DNA of 64,000 nucleotides from JBEBVQ01 sp037190845 (GCA_037190845.1 JBBCJI010000028.1:10181-74180), one strand, 5' to 3'; positions 1 to 10,050 are shown, numbered from the stretch's first letter. Made by a program: numbers and translations. The notes: generated by a model not told the origin, from the letters alone.

Positions 1-1141
1 GCAGATCCATAGAGGTAGCGAACGATATCCTGATGCAGCCGTCGCTTCCGAAAGCAGATCCGCATACAGTAGACACATGGGCTTTATACAGCAGGTACAT
101 AGCCATGTCTTCATCATTACGGATCACGGTTGCTCCGTCGGTCATGCCCAGGAAATGACTGATGTCAGGAAAGGCATAAAAGGCGCCCTGTGGCTGGTTG
201 ATACGTATACCGGGAATGCTGCCCAGCGATTTCACTACAAAGTCTCTCCGCTGGCGAAACGCCTCCTGCATGAGTTTTGTAGGAGCCATGTCGCCAGTCA
301 GCGCTTCAATAGCGGCACGCTGTGTTATAATATTTGCCCCGGAGGTGATCTGTGCCTGGAGCTTTTCACAAGCCTGCACCAACGGCTTCGGCCCGGCCAT
401 ATAGCCGAAACGCCAGCCGGTCATGGCAAATCCTTTGGAACCGCCGTTGATGACTACCACACGGCCTTTCAGCTCGGAGAACTGCGCAATGCTTTCGTGG
501 CTGCCGATATAGTTGATATGCTCGTAGATCTCGTCGCTGATAATTGTGACCTGCGGATGGATGGCAAATACGGCTGCCAGTTGTGTCAGCTCGTGCCGGG
601 TATATACACTTCCTGAAGGATTACAGGGAGAAGAAAATATAAAAAGCTTTGTTTGAGGCGTTAAGGCTGCCTCCAGTTGTTCAGGAGTGAGTTTGTAATC
701 GGTTTCGATGGTACAGGGGATAAACCTGGTAATGCCTTCGGCCAATTGTACCAGCGCACTATAAGTGACCCAATATGGGGTAGGGATAAGCACTTCGTCT
801 CCCGGATTTACCAGGCTGAGGATGGCATTGGCCAGCGATTGTTTGGCGCCTGTGGAGACAATCACTTCGTCCGGCTGGAAATGCAACCCGTTGTCGCGGC
901 GGAGTTTTTCACATATCGCCTGCCGCAGTTCTGGTATGCCGGCTACCGGCGGGTATTTGGTATATCCGTCGCGCATGGCCCGGATGGCTGCCTCGACAAT
1001 ATGCTCCGGTGTCCGGAAGTCAGGCTCCCCCAGGCTCAGATCAATGATATTCGTACCCTGTGCTTTCAGTTCACGGCTCAGTTTGGCCATGCGTATCGTC
1101 TGGGGTTCCGTAATAAGGCTCAGTCTCCGGGCTAATTCCAT
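1..1141 (-). CDS. PLP-dependent class I/II aminotransferase (3' end outside window)
   Basis: Cytosolic pyridoxal-phosphate aminotransferase of the aspartate aminotransferase-like class I family. The first 380 codons are visible; the C-terminal end runs off the left edge. Reading the minus strand from the ATG at 1141 gives MELARRLSLITEPQTIRMAK, then a GYTKYPPVAGIPELR segment (substrate loop typical of the family), SSPCNPSG (the usual NPxNPSG motif), SDEIYEH with the cofactor-ring aspartate, and SKGFAMTGWRFGY, which carries the Schiff-base lysine. This is the arrangement of subgroup I-gamma enzymes acting on aspartate or aromatic amino acids with 2-oxoglutarate; substrate cannot be fixed from sequence. 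A TACATTTG promoter element lies 31 bases upstream of the start. The gene is last in a run of minus-strand genes but appears to have its own promoter and is separated from the receiver gene by a hairpin. Confidence 0.93.
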   Translation of the reverse strand, partial: MELARRLSLITEPQTIRMAKLSRELKAQGTNIIDLSLGEPDFRTPEHIVEAAIRAMRDGYTKYPPVAGIPELRQAICEKLRRDNGLHFQPDEVIVSTGAKQSLANAILSLVNPGDEVLIPTPYWVTYSALVQLAEGITRFIPCTIETDYKLTPEQLEAALTPQTKLFIFSSPCNPSGSVYTRHELTQLAAVFAIHPQVTIISDEIYEHINYIGSHESIAQFSELKGRVVVINGGSKGFAMTGWRFGYMAGPKPLVQACEKLQAQITSGANIITQRAAIEALTGDMAPTKLMQEAFRQRRDFVVKSLGSIPGIRINQPQGAFYAFPDISHFLGMTDGATVIRNDEDMAMYLLYKAHVSTVCGSAFGSDGCIRISFATSMDL

Positions 1142-1171
1142 AAATCAGTTAATATCAGATGCTGTGATGAG

Positions 1172-1179
1172 CAAATGTA
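1172..1179 (-). promoter_or_regulatory. -7 promoter element of the aminotransferase
   Basis: The minus strand reads TACATTTG, an exact match to the Bacteroidota -7 consensus TAnnTTTG, 31 bases upstream of the aminotransferase ATG. No clear -33 TTG was identified at the ideal spacing. Confidence 0.6.
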
Positions 1180-1192
1180 GCAAGAAACAACA

Positions 1193-1229
1193 AATCAATC
1201 AGCTGATGAACAGAATCAGCTAATTGATT
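1193..1229 (-). terminator. hairpin terminator after the receiver gene
   Basis: Arms of 15 bases (1193-1207 and 1215-1229) pair with one mismatch around a 7-base loop, 24 bases after the receiver gene stop. The strand after the hairpin is T-rich on both sides, so it fits a rho-independent terminator for the minus-strand gene. The sequence (AATCAATCAGCTGAT) also resembles the ATTAGC-type repeats seen elsewhere in the window. Confidence 0.55.
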
Positions 1230-1252
1230 TTATTTTATAGACCTGAGACAGA

Positions 1253-1753
1253 TTACAGATGTCTGAAATAGGCCATATACAGCGAAAGAAGTATGATAAT
1301 ACCGATGCTTACCGACAACAGGATGATCGTTCTTTTGTAGGCGCTGTTGATGGCGCGCATTTTATGCAGCTCGCTCAGGTTGTTGATGATGTTTTCAGTC
1401 CGGGAAAATGCGGTTTCTCCTTTTACCACATAATCATAAGCGCCATATTTGAGGCTGTCTACGGCTACATCAATCTTATCCTGCCCGGAAAGCATGATCA
1501 CCTGCGTGTCGGGGGCACGTTCCTTGATCTCTTTAAGGATTTCCACACCGTTTTTCGCCTTTGGATTGTGGGCGCTCAGATGATAATCAAGGATAATGAT
1601 CTCCGGGTTCAGGTGTATTTTCTGAAGGGCCTCTTCTCCGTTATCAAAGATCAGAATTTCATATAAGAAGCGTTCTGAAAGATAATCTTTCAACATTTCA
1701 TTCTGAATAGGTTCATCATCAACCTGGAAGATGTATCGCTTTTGCTGGGCCAT
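1253..1753 (-). CDS. Receiver-domain protein with C-terminal membrane anchor
   Basis: A 166-residue protein made of one CheY-like receiver domain (residues about 5-125) followed by a single hydrophobic segment (about 142-163, TIILLSVSIGIIILLSLYMA) and a short RHL tail. The acidic pair is in VDDE near the N-terminus, the phospho-acceptor is D56 in IILDYHL, and the conserved lysine is in VVKG. There is no DNA-binding or enzymatic output domain, so phosphorylation probably acts through protein contacts at the inner face of the membrane. It follows the hybrid kinase gene on the same strand by about 110 bases; that kinase is the likely, but unproven, partner. Single-domain receivers are common, but a membrane-anchored one is unusual. 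Confidence 0.85.
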   Translation of the reverse strand: MAQQKRYIFQVDDEPIQNEMLKDYLSERFLYEILIFDNGEEALQKIHLNPEIIILDYHLSAHNPKAKNGVEILKEIKERAPDTQVIMLSGQDKIDVAVDSLKYGAYDYVVKGETAFSRTENIINNLSELHKMRAINSAYKRTIILLSVSIGIIILLSLYMAYFRHL

Positions 1754-1861
1754 GGTTATTATTATGTAAAATTTTCAGAAAAATAGAAAAAACTTTTTAA
1801 ATACAAAAGAACAGGTTGTATTTTCTTCCGGACTGCAACACCGGGCTTTGTTTTCCGGATA

Positions 1862-4498
1862 TTAATTTTCCTGTTGTTTTAACTCCCGGAATGCCTGTTC
1901 GCAAACCAGTTTCAGGTTATTGATCAGCGGTAAGAGCCGGTCATAATGCCCTGCTTCACTGGCAGTCTGTTCTGTCAGGAATACCTGGCTAACCTCTTCT
2001 TTTACACCCATATACGATAACTGAGGCTTTAACGAATGTGCCGCGACTTTGATGCCTGTGAAATCTTTTTCTGCAAGGCTTTGATCTATTTTCTGTAACA
2101 GCTTGGGGGCATTTTCGAGAAACATGTTGATATATTTCGTCATTTTCTCCGGATTTCCGCCGGTAAACTGGCGCAGAAACTGCATATCTGTGACCTGGTC
2201 TGGTAATACTGTCTGTTTTTCGACGGGTTTTTCAATCGGTTTTTCGATAATACGTGGTTGCGGCGTTTTACCTTTTTCGAGCAGGCCGGCCATGCTGAGC
2301 AGCAGCTCATCTGTCCGGAACGGTTTGGATATATAGGCATCCATACCTACCTCGAAGTAGCGTTTTACATCTTCCTGCAGCACATTGGCGGTCATGGCGA
2401 TAATGCCGGTGTCGCGTGCCGGGGACGGCAGGGTCTCCCGGATAGTCCGGGTAGCAGTAACACCATCCATTACCGGCATTTGTATATCCATCAGGATGAC
2501 GTCATATTTATTTTCGCGTACACGGGTTACAGCTTCCTGTCCGTTTACGGCAATCTCGAGCTGAATTTCCGGCAGCAGTTCACGGAGTGTATCTTCTGCC
2601 ACCATACGGTTAAACTCGTTGTCTTCCACAAGCAGCAGACGAATCTTCTTCAGCCGTTCCATAGTATCTTCCGAGATGATCTTGTCCTGTTCTCCGGCAT
2701 CGGGAGTCACACCTTCTGTAAAAGGAATGACCACGGTGAACGTCGTGCCTTTGCCGGGCTCGCTTACTACGGATATTGTGCCGTGCATCAGTGTGACGAG
2801 CTGGCGTGATATGGTAAGTCCCAGCCCGGTTCCGCCGTACTTACGCGCGGTATTCGTACCTGCCTGGGTAAAGCTCTCGAATATTTTCTCGACATAATCG
2901 GCAGCTATACCGATGCCGGTGTCGGTGATATCCATTTGTACGAAGTATTGATCGTCTGTTTTTTTCTGCAGGGATATGTGTACGGCAACATATCCTTTTT
3001 CGGTAAATTTGATGGCATTGCCTACCAGATTGATCAGTACCTGGTTGACACGCGTGGGGTCTCCGGTCAGGTATTCCGGGATGCCCGGGTTCATCTGGAT
3101 CTGCAGGTCAATATTTTTTTCTTCTGCTTTCAGCATCAGCATATCACGCATGCTGTGCGCCACTTCCCGGAGAGAGAACGAGGTTTGCTCGATAATGATC
3201 TTCCCGGATTCAATCTTGGAAAGATCCAGGATATCGTTGATGATCACGAGGAGATTATCTGCGCTTTGTGCGATAGCGTGCAGGTAACGCATTTGTTCAG
3301 GCCGGGGATCTTTACTGAGCAGGAGACGTGTCATGCCAACGATGGCATTCATCGGGGTACGGATCTCATGGCTCATGTTGGCCATGAACTGCTGCTTGAG
3401 GTGTGCGGTGCGTTCGGCAACCTCTTTTTCTTTCTTCGCCAGCTCTACTTCCCGCTGTATATGCAGATTCCGGACTTTGTTGTAAGTCGTCTGTTTGAAA
3501 ATATCTTCCTTTAGCCCTTCATAGGCCTTGAGATGATGGAATGCCTTGGGGATATCACCCATCTTGTCGTACAATTTGGAAAGCACATCGTGTACGCTCA
3601 TCAGGTCATGCCGGCGCATATATTCGTCAGCTATATGGAGGGCGGATTCCAGCTCTTTGCGGGCGTTTTTGTAGTTGCCTTCATCCATAAAAAGACTGCC
3701 CAGGTAGAAATGGGAGACGATCTGGACTTCTACATTTTTTAGTTCCCGTGATTCGTTCAGCGCCTGCTGGAGATAGGTACGGGCATTATCAAAATCTTTT
3801 TGCTTATAATATACCTTGCCAAGGCTGCTGACGGCCATAATGTGCATGGCAGTATCGGGCTCTGTACGGCGGAATGCTTCTTCGAAGTAGCGGAACGCAT
3901 CGTCCAGCTTTTTCAGTTTGAAATACATATTGCCGAGCATCTGGTAATGATAGACCAGGCGGTGCACATCATTGGCGCGTTCGAATATCGGAAGGCTTTT
4001 CAGGGCAAATTCGAGTGCTGTTTCATAGTCTTCCAGGTCGTAGTTCAGATAGGCAATGCTTGCCAGGTTGATAGACTTGGCCACTTCGTCGTCCAGCGCT
4101 TCGTTGATGGCCAGTGCATTTTCAAAGCAGGAAAGAGCGTTGGCGAGATCGCCCCGGTCGCGGTAAATATAACCGTAGTTGTTGAGCACCCGCGCTTCCA
4201 GCGGCCTGTTATTGATTTCCCGTGCAATCGAGCTGGCCTTATCCAGTGCCTCAATACCTTCATCATAATCACCTTGTTGCCAGTAGCACCATCCCAGCAG
4301 ATTATAACCCCGTCCCATTCCTAACGGATAGCCGGTCTTTCCGGACCGGCGTATGATATCATTGGTCAGATTGAATGCGTGCTCCAGATCAAGATTCCGG
4401 ATTTCAAGCGTCATCTCGATGAGCATATCTATACGGGAACGCTCATCAGAAAGTACTTCAATTTCTTTTTCCAGTTCGTTGTACCGGGTTGTGAACAT
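1862..4498 (-). CDS. TPR hybrid sensor histidine kinase / receiver / HPt protein
   Basis: An 878-residue soluble hybrid kinase. The N-terminal 300 residues are tetratricopeptide repeats (for example LGWCYWQQGDYDEGIEALDK and YYKQKDFDNARTYLQQAL). A coiled-coil linker leads to a HisKA domain with phospho-acceptor H377 in MSHEIRTPMNA, an HATPase_c domain (N box VGNAIKFTEKG, G boxes DTGIGI and GGTGLGL), a receiver domain with D671 in ILMDIQMPVMDG, and a C-terminal HPt domain with H821 in AAHSLKPQ. A full His-Asp-His relay is therefore built into one chain. No signal peptide or membrane segment is visible, so the TPR region probably senses a cytosolic protein ligand. A TTG six bases earlier is in frame, but the ATG at 4498 is preferred. 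The membrane-anchored receiver downstream may take phosphate from the HPt domain. Confidence 0.95.
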   Translation of the reverse strand: MFTTRYNELEKEIEVLSDERSRIDMLIEMTLEIRNLDLEHAFNLTNDIIRRSGKTGYPLGMGRGYNLLGWCYWQQGDYDEGIEALDKASSIAREINNRPLEARVLNNYGYIYRDRGDLANALSCFENALAINEALDDEVAKSINLASIAYLNYDLEDYETALEFALKSLPIFERANDVHRLVYHYQMLGNMYFKLKKLDDAFRYFEEAFRRTEPDTAMHIMAVSSLGKVYYKQKDFDNARTYLQQALNESRELKNVEVQIVSHFYLGSLFMDEGNYKNARKELESALHIADEYMRRHDLMSVHDVLSKLYDKMGDIPKAFHHLKAYEGLKEDIFKQTTYNKVRNLHIQREVELAKKEKEVAERTAHLKQQFMANMSHEIRTPMNAIVGMTRLLLSKDPRPEQMRYLHAIAQSADNLLVIINDILDLSKIESGKIIIEQTSFSLREVAHSMRDMLMLKAEEKNIDLQIQMNPGIPEYLTGDPTRVNQVLINLVGNAIKFTEKGYVAVHISLQKKTDDQYFVQMDITDTGIGIAADYVEKIFESFTQAGTNTARKYGGTGLGLTISRQLVTLMHGTISVVSEPGKGTTFTVVIPFTEGVTPDAGEQDKIISEDTMERLKKIRLLLVEDNEFNRMVAEDTLRELLPEIQLEIAVNGQEAVTRVRENKYDVILMDIQMPVMDGVTATRTIRETLPSPARDTGIIAMTANVLQEDVKRYFEVGMDAYISKPFRTDELLLSMAGLLEKGKTPQPRIIEKPIEKPVEKQTVLPDQVTDMQFLRQFTGGNPEKMTKYINMFLENAPKLLQKIDQSLAEKDFTGIKVAAHSLKPQLSYMGVKEEVSQVFLTEQTASEAGHYDRLLPLINNLKLVCEQAFRELKQQEN

Positions 4499-4737
4499 AT
4501 ACAAGGATTATGCCTGTAAAAGTAAAAACCCGCTGCGGATATGCAATGCGTTGCATGTATTTTTTCTTGTGCGGAGGTAAACCCCGCCTTTGCGGTGTGG
4601 AATATTGTTTGTTGAATACCCTGAAGCATGAAAGCGAAGATTTGAATGGCACCCTTTTACAACCTATTAACTCGTGCATAGTTGCCTTTCTTCAGGCCGT
4701 TAACATGTTGTTTGCAAAGCTGCTTACAGTTGTACGT

Positions 4738-4745
4738 TATGTTTG
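4738..4745 (+). promoter_or_regulatory. -7 promoter element of the PKD surface protein
   Basis: TATGTTTG matches TAnnTTTG and lies 24 bases before the ATG at 4769. A TTTG at 4711-4714 could serve as the -33 element, although 23 bases of spacing is slightly long. Confidence 0.6.
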
Positions 4746-4768
4746 CACCCCAAAAGAATAAATATAAA

Positions 4769-7700
4769 ATGATTAGTTTTAAAAAGCGAAAACTATTCTG
4801 CGCTGTTGCTATCGCAATTGTTTTTTTATCAGGAGGAACAATTGTTTCTTATGCAGAAGGCAGTAAAGATTTATTCACTCCCACAACTATGGGGTATAGA
4901 CAATACCTGAACGCATCCACAGTTTCGGGAGCATTTAACCCATATCCTAATAATGGCGTGCATAAAGTGTATGCCAAAGCCGGAGAGATCATATATGCGG
5001 GTAGCAGTATTGTGGGTAGCACCTTGTCCGGTGCTACGGGGAGCATATCTATTATTTCCCCGGCAGGTGCTACCGTTGCTGCTTCAAGCAGTATATCTAC
5101 AGGTAGAATAAACAATCGTACTCAGGAACTTAATGGACCTGCCAGAACGGGACATGCCGGCTCCAACTACTACACGCCACTGAGCTATACCGTACCGACA
5201 GCCGGTATCTATGAAGTTCAGTTTATAGGATTAGGGACAGGTACCAATATCCCTGACGGGACACCTACAGACCAATATCGTCCGGCAGCAAATGCTTCAA
5301 GCTGGGTACAGCCGGTAAATGCTTCATCTTCCGCTTTAATACTCGCCTGGGATGTATCCGTAGGTAATAGCAGTGGTACATTACTTCCCGGAAGAGTCTA
5401 TTCTACTTGTATAAATCTCACAGGGCCTAACGCCCGATTTGAAGATTATAGTTTTTACGGATTATTATATGTGCTTACTCCCGAGGGGTTCGCATATCAG
5501 GTAGATAATAATGGCCAGAATGGAGCTTCATTCAACTTTTTCAGTAATAACAAAGGTGCGGTAAGTACTCCCGGTGATTTCAACAGCGCCCCAAGTTATC
5601 AGTCTGTAAATACAACTACGCTTACTACGCTTAATAATTTGATTTGGAATCCGTTTTTAGAAGATAATGCAAACAATAAGACCAATAAGGTTTTTTACAA
5701 TGCCCCGGCCTGGAATGATCTTCCTGAAACCGCCCCTGTCTACATAGCGGGTACAAGTACAAGTACCTGGTTATATAAAGCCCCGACCGTTCCTGATGCT
5801 ACAAATATCATTATAACGTGTGAGGGAGATATTGCTTTTACGTCTAATGTTGATGGTAGATACAATATATTGATTGATGCTAATGATAATGGCAGTTATG
5901 ATGATGCAATAGATGTAAGGCTTGCCGGTACTGCTGTGTTGGGCTTAAATACAGTAGCCTGGGATGGTAAAGATGGCCTGGGTAATAATATAATATTGAC
6001 TCAGGTGAAAATGAAAGTACGGACTACCGTGGCTGAAATACATTTTCCATTCCTGGATGTAGAAAGTAATTACAGAGGAATTGTTATTAAAAAGCTTGAT
6101 CCGCTGTCACACGCAATTGATCATAGTAAGGATACTGTGTTTTGGAACGACCGGAATATTACGCACACATCAGGTACCAGCGCGCAAAATGCGAATGCTA
6201 TGGGAGGGATTGCGGCTCCGGTTTTTACTAATAACGGGGTGTCTTCTACCAGCAACGGACACAAATGGGGAAGTGGGGCTGCTCCAAAAATACCGGGCAC
6301 TGACCTTAATTACTTCGGAAACAATAAAACATTAGATACCTGGACTTTTACTTATGATGAAACTGAAAGAACTATTCCCTTTGGAAATTGTATAGCTATC
6401 AGTGGTTCGGTTTGGAATGACGTTAATGCAAACATTACACGTGATGGTGGGGAGCCGGGCATTAGCGGGACTACAAACAATGGTAGCGGCACTGTAACTA
6501 CCGGTACGCCTGTTTATGTATATTTGGTAAACAGCAGTGGCATTGTAATAGAGAAAACACAATTAGGCGCTAACGGAACTTATCAATTCAATGCGGCGCC
6601 ACGTGCTACACCAGGATTGAAAATAATACTTAGTAGCAGGAATCAATCATTTGGAGATACAATGAGTGTTTCTACTACTCCCGCAGGATGGAGCAATACG
6701 GGAGAAATAGCAGATGCTTCCAATACGGCTTCTCAATTGGTATCCGGTGACGGAATTATTAATTTAGAAACACTTGCATCCAACATTACTGGTCAGGATT
6801 TTGGTATTGTGAGGAAAACAGCATCCGTTTTTACAACAAACAATGCAGGACAATGTTTGAGTGCAAACTCTTTCGTTTTCACTAACAGCTCCACAGGTTC
6901 CGGCACATTGACTTATGCATGGTATTTCGGAGATGGTAGTACAAGCGCAACAAAAAATCCTGCGTATACTTATACTGCGGCCGGATCATACACCGTTCGG
7001 TTAATCACAACAGGTGGTGGAGGTAAAGATACTGCAGTGCAAACCGTAACTGTATACCCTGCGCCGGGCAATGGTTTTACCATAAATAACGATACGCAAT
7101 ATCTCACAGGCAACAGCTTTACATTCGTTGCTACGGATAGCGCTTCCGGCAACAGTTACGCATGGAATTTCGGAGATAGCAATACTGGCAGTGGCCGAAA
7201 CCCTTCACATGCATACAGCTCAGTAGGAAATTATACGGTAAAGCTGATGGTAACAAACGGCAATGGTTGTAAAGACAGCAGCACGCAAGTCGTGAAAGTG
7301 GTTGCAGACGCTACCGATGCCAGGTTTACGATCGACAACGATGAGCAATGTCTTGATGGTAATAGTTTTGTATTCACGAACGCATCAACCGGCGGTACTC
7401 TGTTTACCTATATCTGGAATTTTGATGATGGCAATACTGCAACAACTGAAAATGCTACACATACCTATACTGCTGCCGGTACTTACAGTGTTAAGCTGAT
7501 TGTAACCGGCGCCGGCGGAGCAGACTCTGTGTCGAAAACAGTGATTGTAGATGCTCCTCAGGCCGGATTTAGTGTGAATGATACGGTGCAGCATCTGACA
7601 GGTAACAGCTTTGAATTTACCTCTGAGCACACAGCGCATAGCTATCACTGGATATTTGGAGATGGTAATACTTCAAATGCGGCCAATCCGGTACACAGCT

Positions 7701-9991
7701 ATACCGCTCCGGGTATTTATCAGGTGAAGCAGATCGTTTATACACCGAAAGGCTGCATGGCTTATGCTTATAAAACGGTGAAAGTGATCGCTGATAATAC
7801 AGATGTATCGTTTACGGTAAATAATGATAAGCAATGTTTTGGTAATCCATTCGCATTTACAAGTACAGTAACTGGTACCGGTCCTTTCGTCTATGGATGG
7901 ACTTTCGGAGATGGGAATACATCTGTAGCAGAAAATCCGGTATATTATTACGCGACTCCCGGCAGCTATACGGTACAACTGATTGTAACCGGTGCCGGTG
8001 GCGCTGATACAGCTACACTGCCCGTTACTGTATATGCTGCACCTGTTGCAGGATTTACCGTAAACGAAGAAACACAGGAGCAGACCGGAAACAGCTTTGT
8101 ATTTACCTCAACTGCTACCGGTGCCCATACATATCATTGGGACTTCGGAGACCTGACAACCTCTACTGACGAACACCCGGTAAAATCGTATGACTCTGCC
8201 GGAACGCATGAAGTAGTACAGATCGTTACAGCCACTTCCGGATGTGCAGATACGGCAAAGATTTCTGTAGTAGTAATCTCGGATTCAGTTACTTCGGGTA
8301 ACGATGGAGGTATTGAAAGCGAAAGCATGGGTGGTCTGGTAACAAAGCGTGACTTCAACAGGATTAAAAACAGCGTGGCCGCCCGGGTGAATTATGCCCA
8401 AACTGCGATGTTCATGCCGGAGGTATATAATGCAGTAGCAAAAGGTACGAAACGCGGACTGGAACTGGTGGATATGATACCTGTACAACTGGAATCCGGT
8501 GATGTCATGTTTGTCACTTCCCCTACAGACCTGTTGTCGATTACTTCTGCGGTGGATGTTTTATCTGTGGATTACACACGCGATCATAAGGCGAAAGCTG
8601 TGGCGTTGGGTATTAAGACGCTTGATCGGGCGTATAGCCACACCAAGTCTATTTGTGACAGGTTCCGTGGTGCAGAACTGATGTTTGTAGAAGATGTGAA
8701 AATACAGGGATATGACTTTACCCGTTTTGCCCTGAAGAGGGACGGAGGTATCGTGGAATATGCCATCGCTTTTGTTGCAGGTAAAGACAAGGGTAGAGAT
8801 AATTACACACTTCAGACAAACTGGTTGCTGTCTTCATACGAGCCTGATGAGCATATGTATAACTTCCAGGTATGGTCTGCAAATCCGGAGCACGCTGTTA
8901 AGCTGGCCGGCGATGTGCTGGATAACCTCAGGAAAGAACAGGATGTGAAGCAGATAAACGAGATGGTACTGCCGAAGTCTTATATTACATACGGATATCG
9001 TGACAAGGAAAACCTGATCGTACGTATTAATAATCTGACCAGTTCAACGTCAGGGCGTCTGGTATTTGAAGAGCGCATTAATGAGGATGCCGGCCTGAGT
9101 ATGATGGAGATTCCTCTTACGCTTGTCCCCGGCAAGAATAATGAATTTGTTATTCCGATCAGGGACGGTTATGAATATCAGGGCAGCCTCTATCTGGATG
9201 GTGTGTTGGAAGATGAAGTTTATCTTGCTGACGGCAACTGGGGTATTGACTACGATAACAATTATACCGCAATTGAACGCTTTGAACGTGGTAATAATAA
9301 AGAACGTATATATCAGGATGGCGAATACCCGGTATACCGTAATGTAACCTTGCAGGCAAAGAGCAGAGATTATGTATCTGTTTACAAAGCAATCCGCTCG
9401 GGTACTGAGCAGGCAGACCTGACAGCATATAAGTCACTCAGGTTTTATGCACAGGGTAATGGCCAGGTTGAAGTTCGTTTGACGCGTGATTCCATTGTAG
9501 ACTGGAGAAGTCAGTATAAAACTGTTGTGAACCTTACAGAAAAGGGTAAGGAATACACGATCAGCTTCGATGATTTTCTTTCCGACAACATAGATGCGCC
9601 GTTTCATCCGAAAGATGTGAAGACGATTGTGTTTACGTATAATACCGGCGGTGGCAAGAGCCAGGAAATTACGCTGCATGTAAGTGACGTGTCATTCTCG
9701 AAGGAGGCAGTAACGGCTACAAGAGGATTGGATTCAAGGGTGCTGTCGATCGTGCCTAACCCGAACGAGGGTAAATTTGAATGTCGCTTTGCATCGGAAA
9801 AGGACAGGATCCTGAATATGAGTATTACCGATGTTACCGGTAAGGTGGTTTTCTCGAAGAGCGTTGCAGCTGCAATGGGTGTGAATGTTATCCCTGTTGA
9901 CCTGAACCTGCCTTCCGGAATGATATTGTTTATCTCTCTGAAGGGAGACGACGATCTGTTCTATGATGTGCAGAAGATGGTAACCCGGTAA
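4769..9991 (+). CDS. Giant PKD-repeat cell-surface protein, T9SS type A sorting domain
   Basis: A 1740-residue exported protein. The start is set at MISFKKRKLF, the first Met after the promoter, because it begins a clear signal peptide (KKRK, hydrophobic core, then TIVSYA). Residues about 30-540 form an extracellular region without a recognised family. A SdrD B-like segment begins at ISGSVWNDVNAN (about 543). Six PKD domains occupy about 690-1170, each with a WxFGDGxTS core and a YTxxGxYxVKLIV strand. Residues about 1190-1650 form a further conserved-looking region, and the C-terminus (about 1656-1740, starting SIVPNPNEGKFECRF and ending VQKMVTR) is a T9SS type A sorting domain. Such proteins cross the outer membrane through T9SS and are attached to the surface; PKD modules usually act as spacers or glycan/protein-binding units. 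The role of this protein is unknown. Confidence 0.92.
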   Translation: MISFKKRKLFCAVAIAIVFLSGGTIVSYAEGSKDLFTPTTMGYRQYLNASTVSGAFNPYPNNGVHKVYAKAGEIIYAGSSIVGSTLSGATGSISIISPAGATVAASSSISTGRINNRTQELNGPARTGHAGSNYYTPLSYTVPTAGIYEVQFIGLGTGTNIPDGTPTDQYRPAANASSWVQPVNASSSALILAWDVSVGNSSGTLLPGRVYSTCINLTGPNARFEDYSFYGLLYVLTPEGFAYQVDNNGQNGASFNFFSNNKGAVSTPGDFNSAPSYQSVNTTTLTTLNNLIWNPFLEDNANNKTNKVFYNAPAWNDLPETAPVYIAGTSTSTWLYKAPTVPDATNIIITCEGDIAFTSNVDGRYNILIDANDNGSYDDAIDVRLAGTAVLGLNTVAWDGKDGLGNNIILTQVKMKVRTTVAEIHFPFLDVESNYRGIVIKKLDPLSHAIDHSKDTVFWNDRNITHTSGTSAQNANAMGGIAAPVFTNNGVSSTSNGHKWGSGAAPKIPGTDLNYFGNNKTLDTWTFTYDETERTIPFGNCIAISGSVWNDVNANITRDGGEPGISGTTNNGSGTVTTGTPVYVYLVNSSGIVIEKTQLGANGTYQFNAAPRATPGLKIILSSRNQSFGDTMSVSTTPAGWSNTGEIADASNTASQLVSGDGIINLETLASNITGQDFGIVRKTASVFTTNNAGQCLSANSFVFTNSSTGSGTLTYAWYFGDGSTSATKNPAYTYTAAGSYTVRLITTGGGGKDTAVQTVTVYPAPGNGFTINNDTQYLTGNSFTFVATDSASGNSYAWNFGDSNTGSGRNPSHAYSSVGNYTVKLMVTNGNGCKDSSTQVVKVVADATDARFTIDNDEQCLDGNSFVFTNASTGGTLFTYIWNFDDGNTATTENATHTYTAAGTYSVKLIVTGAGGADSVSKTVIVDAPQAGFSVNDTVQHLTGNSFEFTSEHTAHSYHWIFGDGNTSNAANPVHSYTAPGIYQVKQIVYTPKGCMAYAYKTVKVIADNTDVSFTVNNDKQCFGNPFAFTSTVTGTGPFVYGWTFGDGNTSVAENPVYYYATPGSYTVQLIVTGAGGADTATLPVTVYAAPVAGFTVNEETQEQTGNSFVFTSTATGAHTYHWDFGDLTTSTDEHPVKSYDSAGTHEVVQIVTATSGCADTAKISVVVISDSVTSGNDGGIESESMGGLVTKRDFNRIKNSVAARVNYAQTAMFMPEVYNAVAKGTKRGLELVDMIPVQLESGDVMFVTSPTDLLSITSAVDVLSVDYTRDHKAKAVALGIKTLDRAYSHTKSICDRFRGAELMFVEDVKIQGYDFTRFALKRDGGIVEYAIAFVAGKDKGRDNYTLQTNWLLSSYEPDEHMYNFQVWSANPEHAVKLAGDVLDNLRKEQDVKQINEMVLPKSYITYGYRDKENLIVRINNLTSSTSGRLVFEERINEDAGLSMMEIPLTLVPGKNNEFVIPIRDGYEYQGSLYLDGVLEDEVYLADGNWGIDYDNNYTAIERFERGNNKERIYQDGEYPVYRNVTLQAKSRDYVSVYKAIRSGTEQADLTAYKSLRFYAQGNGQVEVRLTRDSIVDWRSQYKTVVNLTEKGKEYTISFDDFLSDNIDAPFHPKDVKTIVFTYNTGGGKSQEITLHVSDVSFSKEAVTATRGLDSRVLSIVPNPNEGKFECRFASEKDRILNMSITDVTGKVVFSKSVAAAMGVNVIPVDLNLPSGMILFISLKGDDDLFYDVQKMVTR
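6830..8290 (+). repeat. Six PKD repeats arranged as a triplicated two-domain unit
   Basis: PKD domains alternate between two subtypes: A (starting xxQCL/QCF; near 6844, 7339 and 7826) and B (starting QYLTGN, QHLTGN, QEQTGN; near 7090, 7580 and 8069). The A-B pair recurs about every 490 bases, showing that the duplicated unit was two domains, not one. Confidence 0.85.
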
Positions 9992-10010
9992 TTATATTTC
10001 ATCAAATAGC

Positions 10011-10050
10011 AGCATCCTGACCGCTGTAATTCCGGCCAGGATGCTTTTTT
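10011..10050 (+). terminator. Rho-independent terminator of the PKD gene
   Basis: The arms AGCATCCTG and CAGGATGCT, extended by CCG/CGG, are followed by six T, 20 bases after the stop codon. Confidence 0.85.

Noticed and set aside
6830..8290. Regularly spaced repeats as a possible CRISPR array
   Set aside because: Repeats are long, diverged and in frame; they encode PKD domains.
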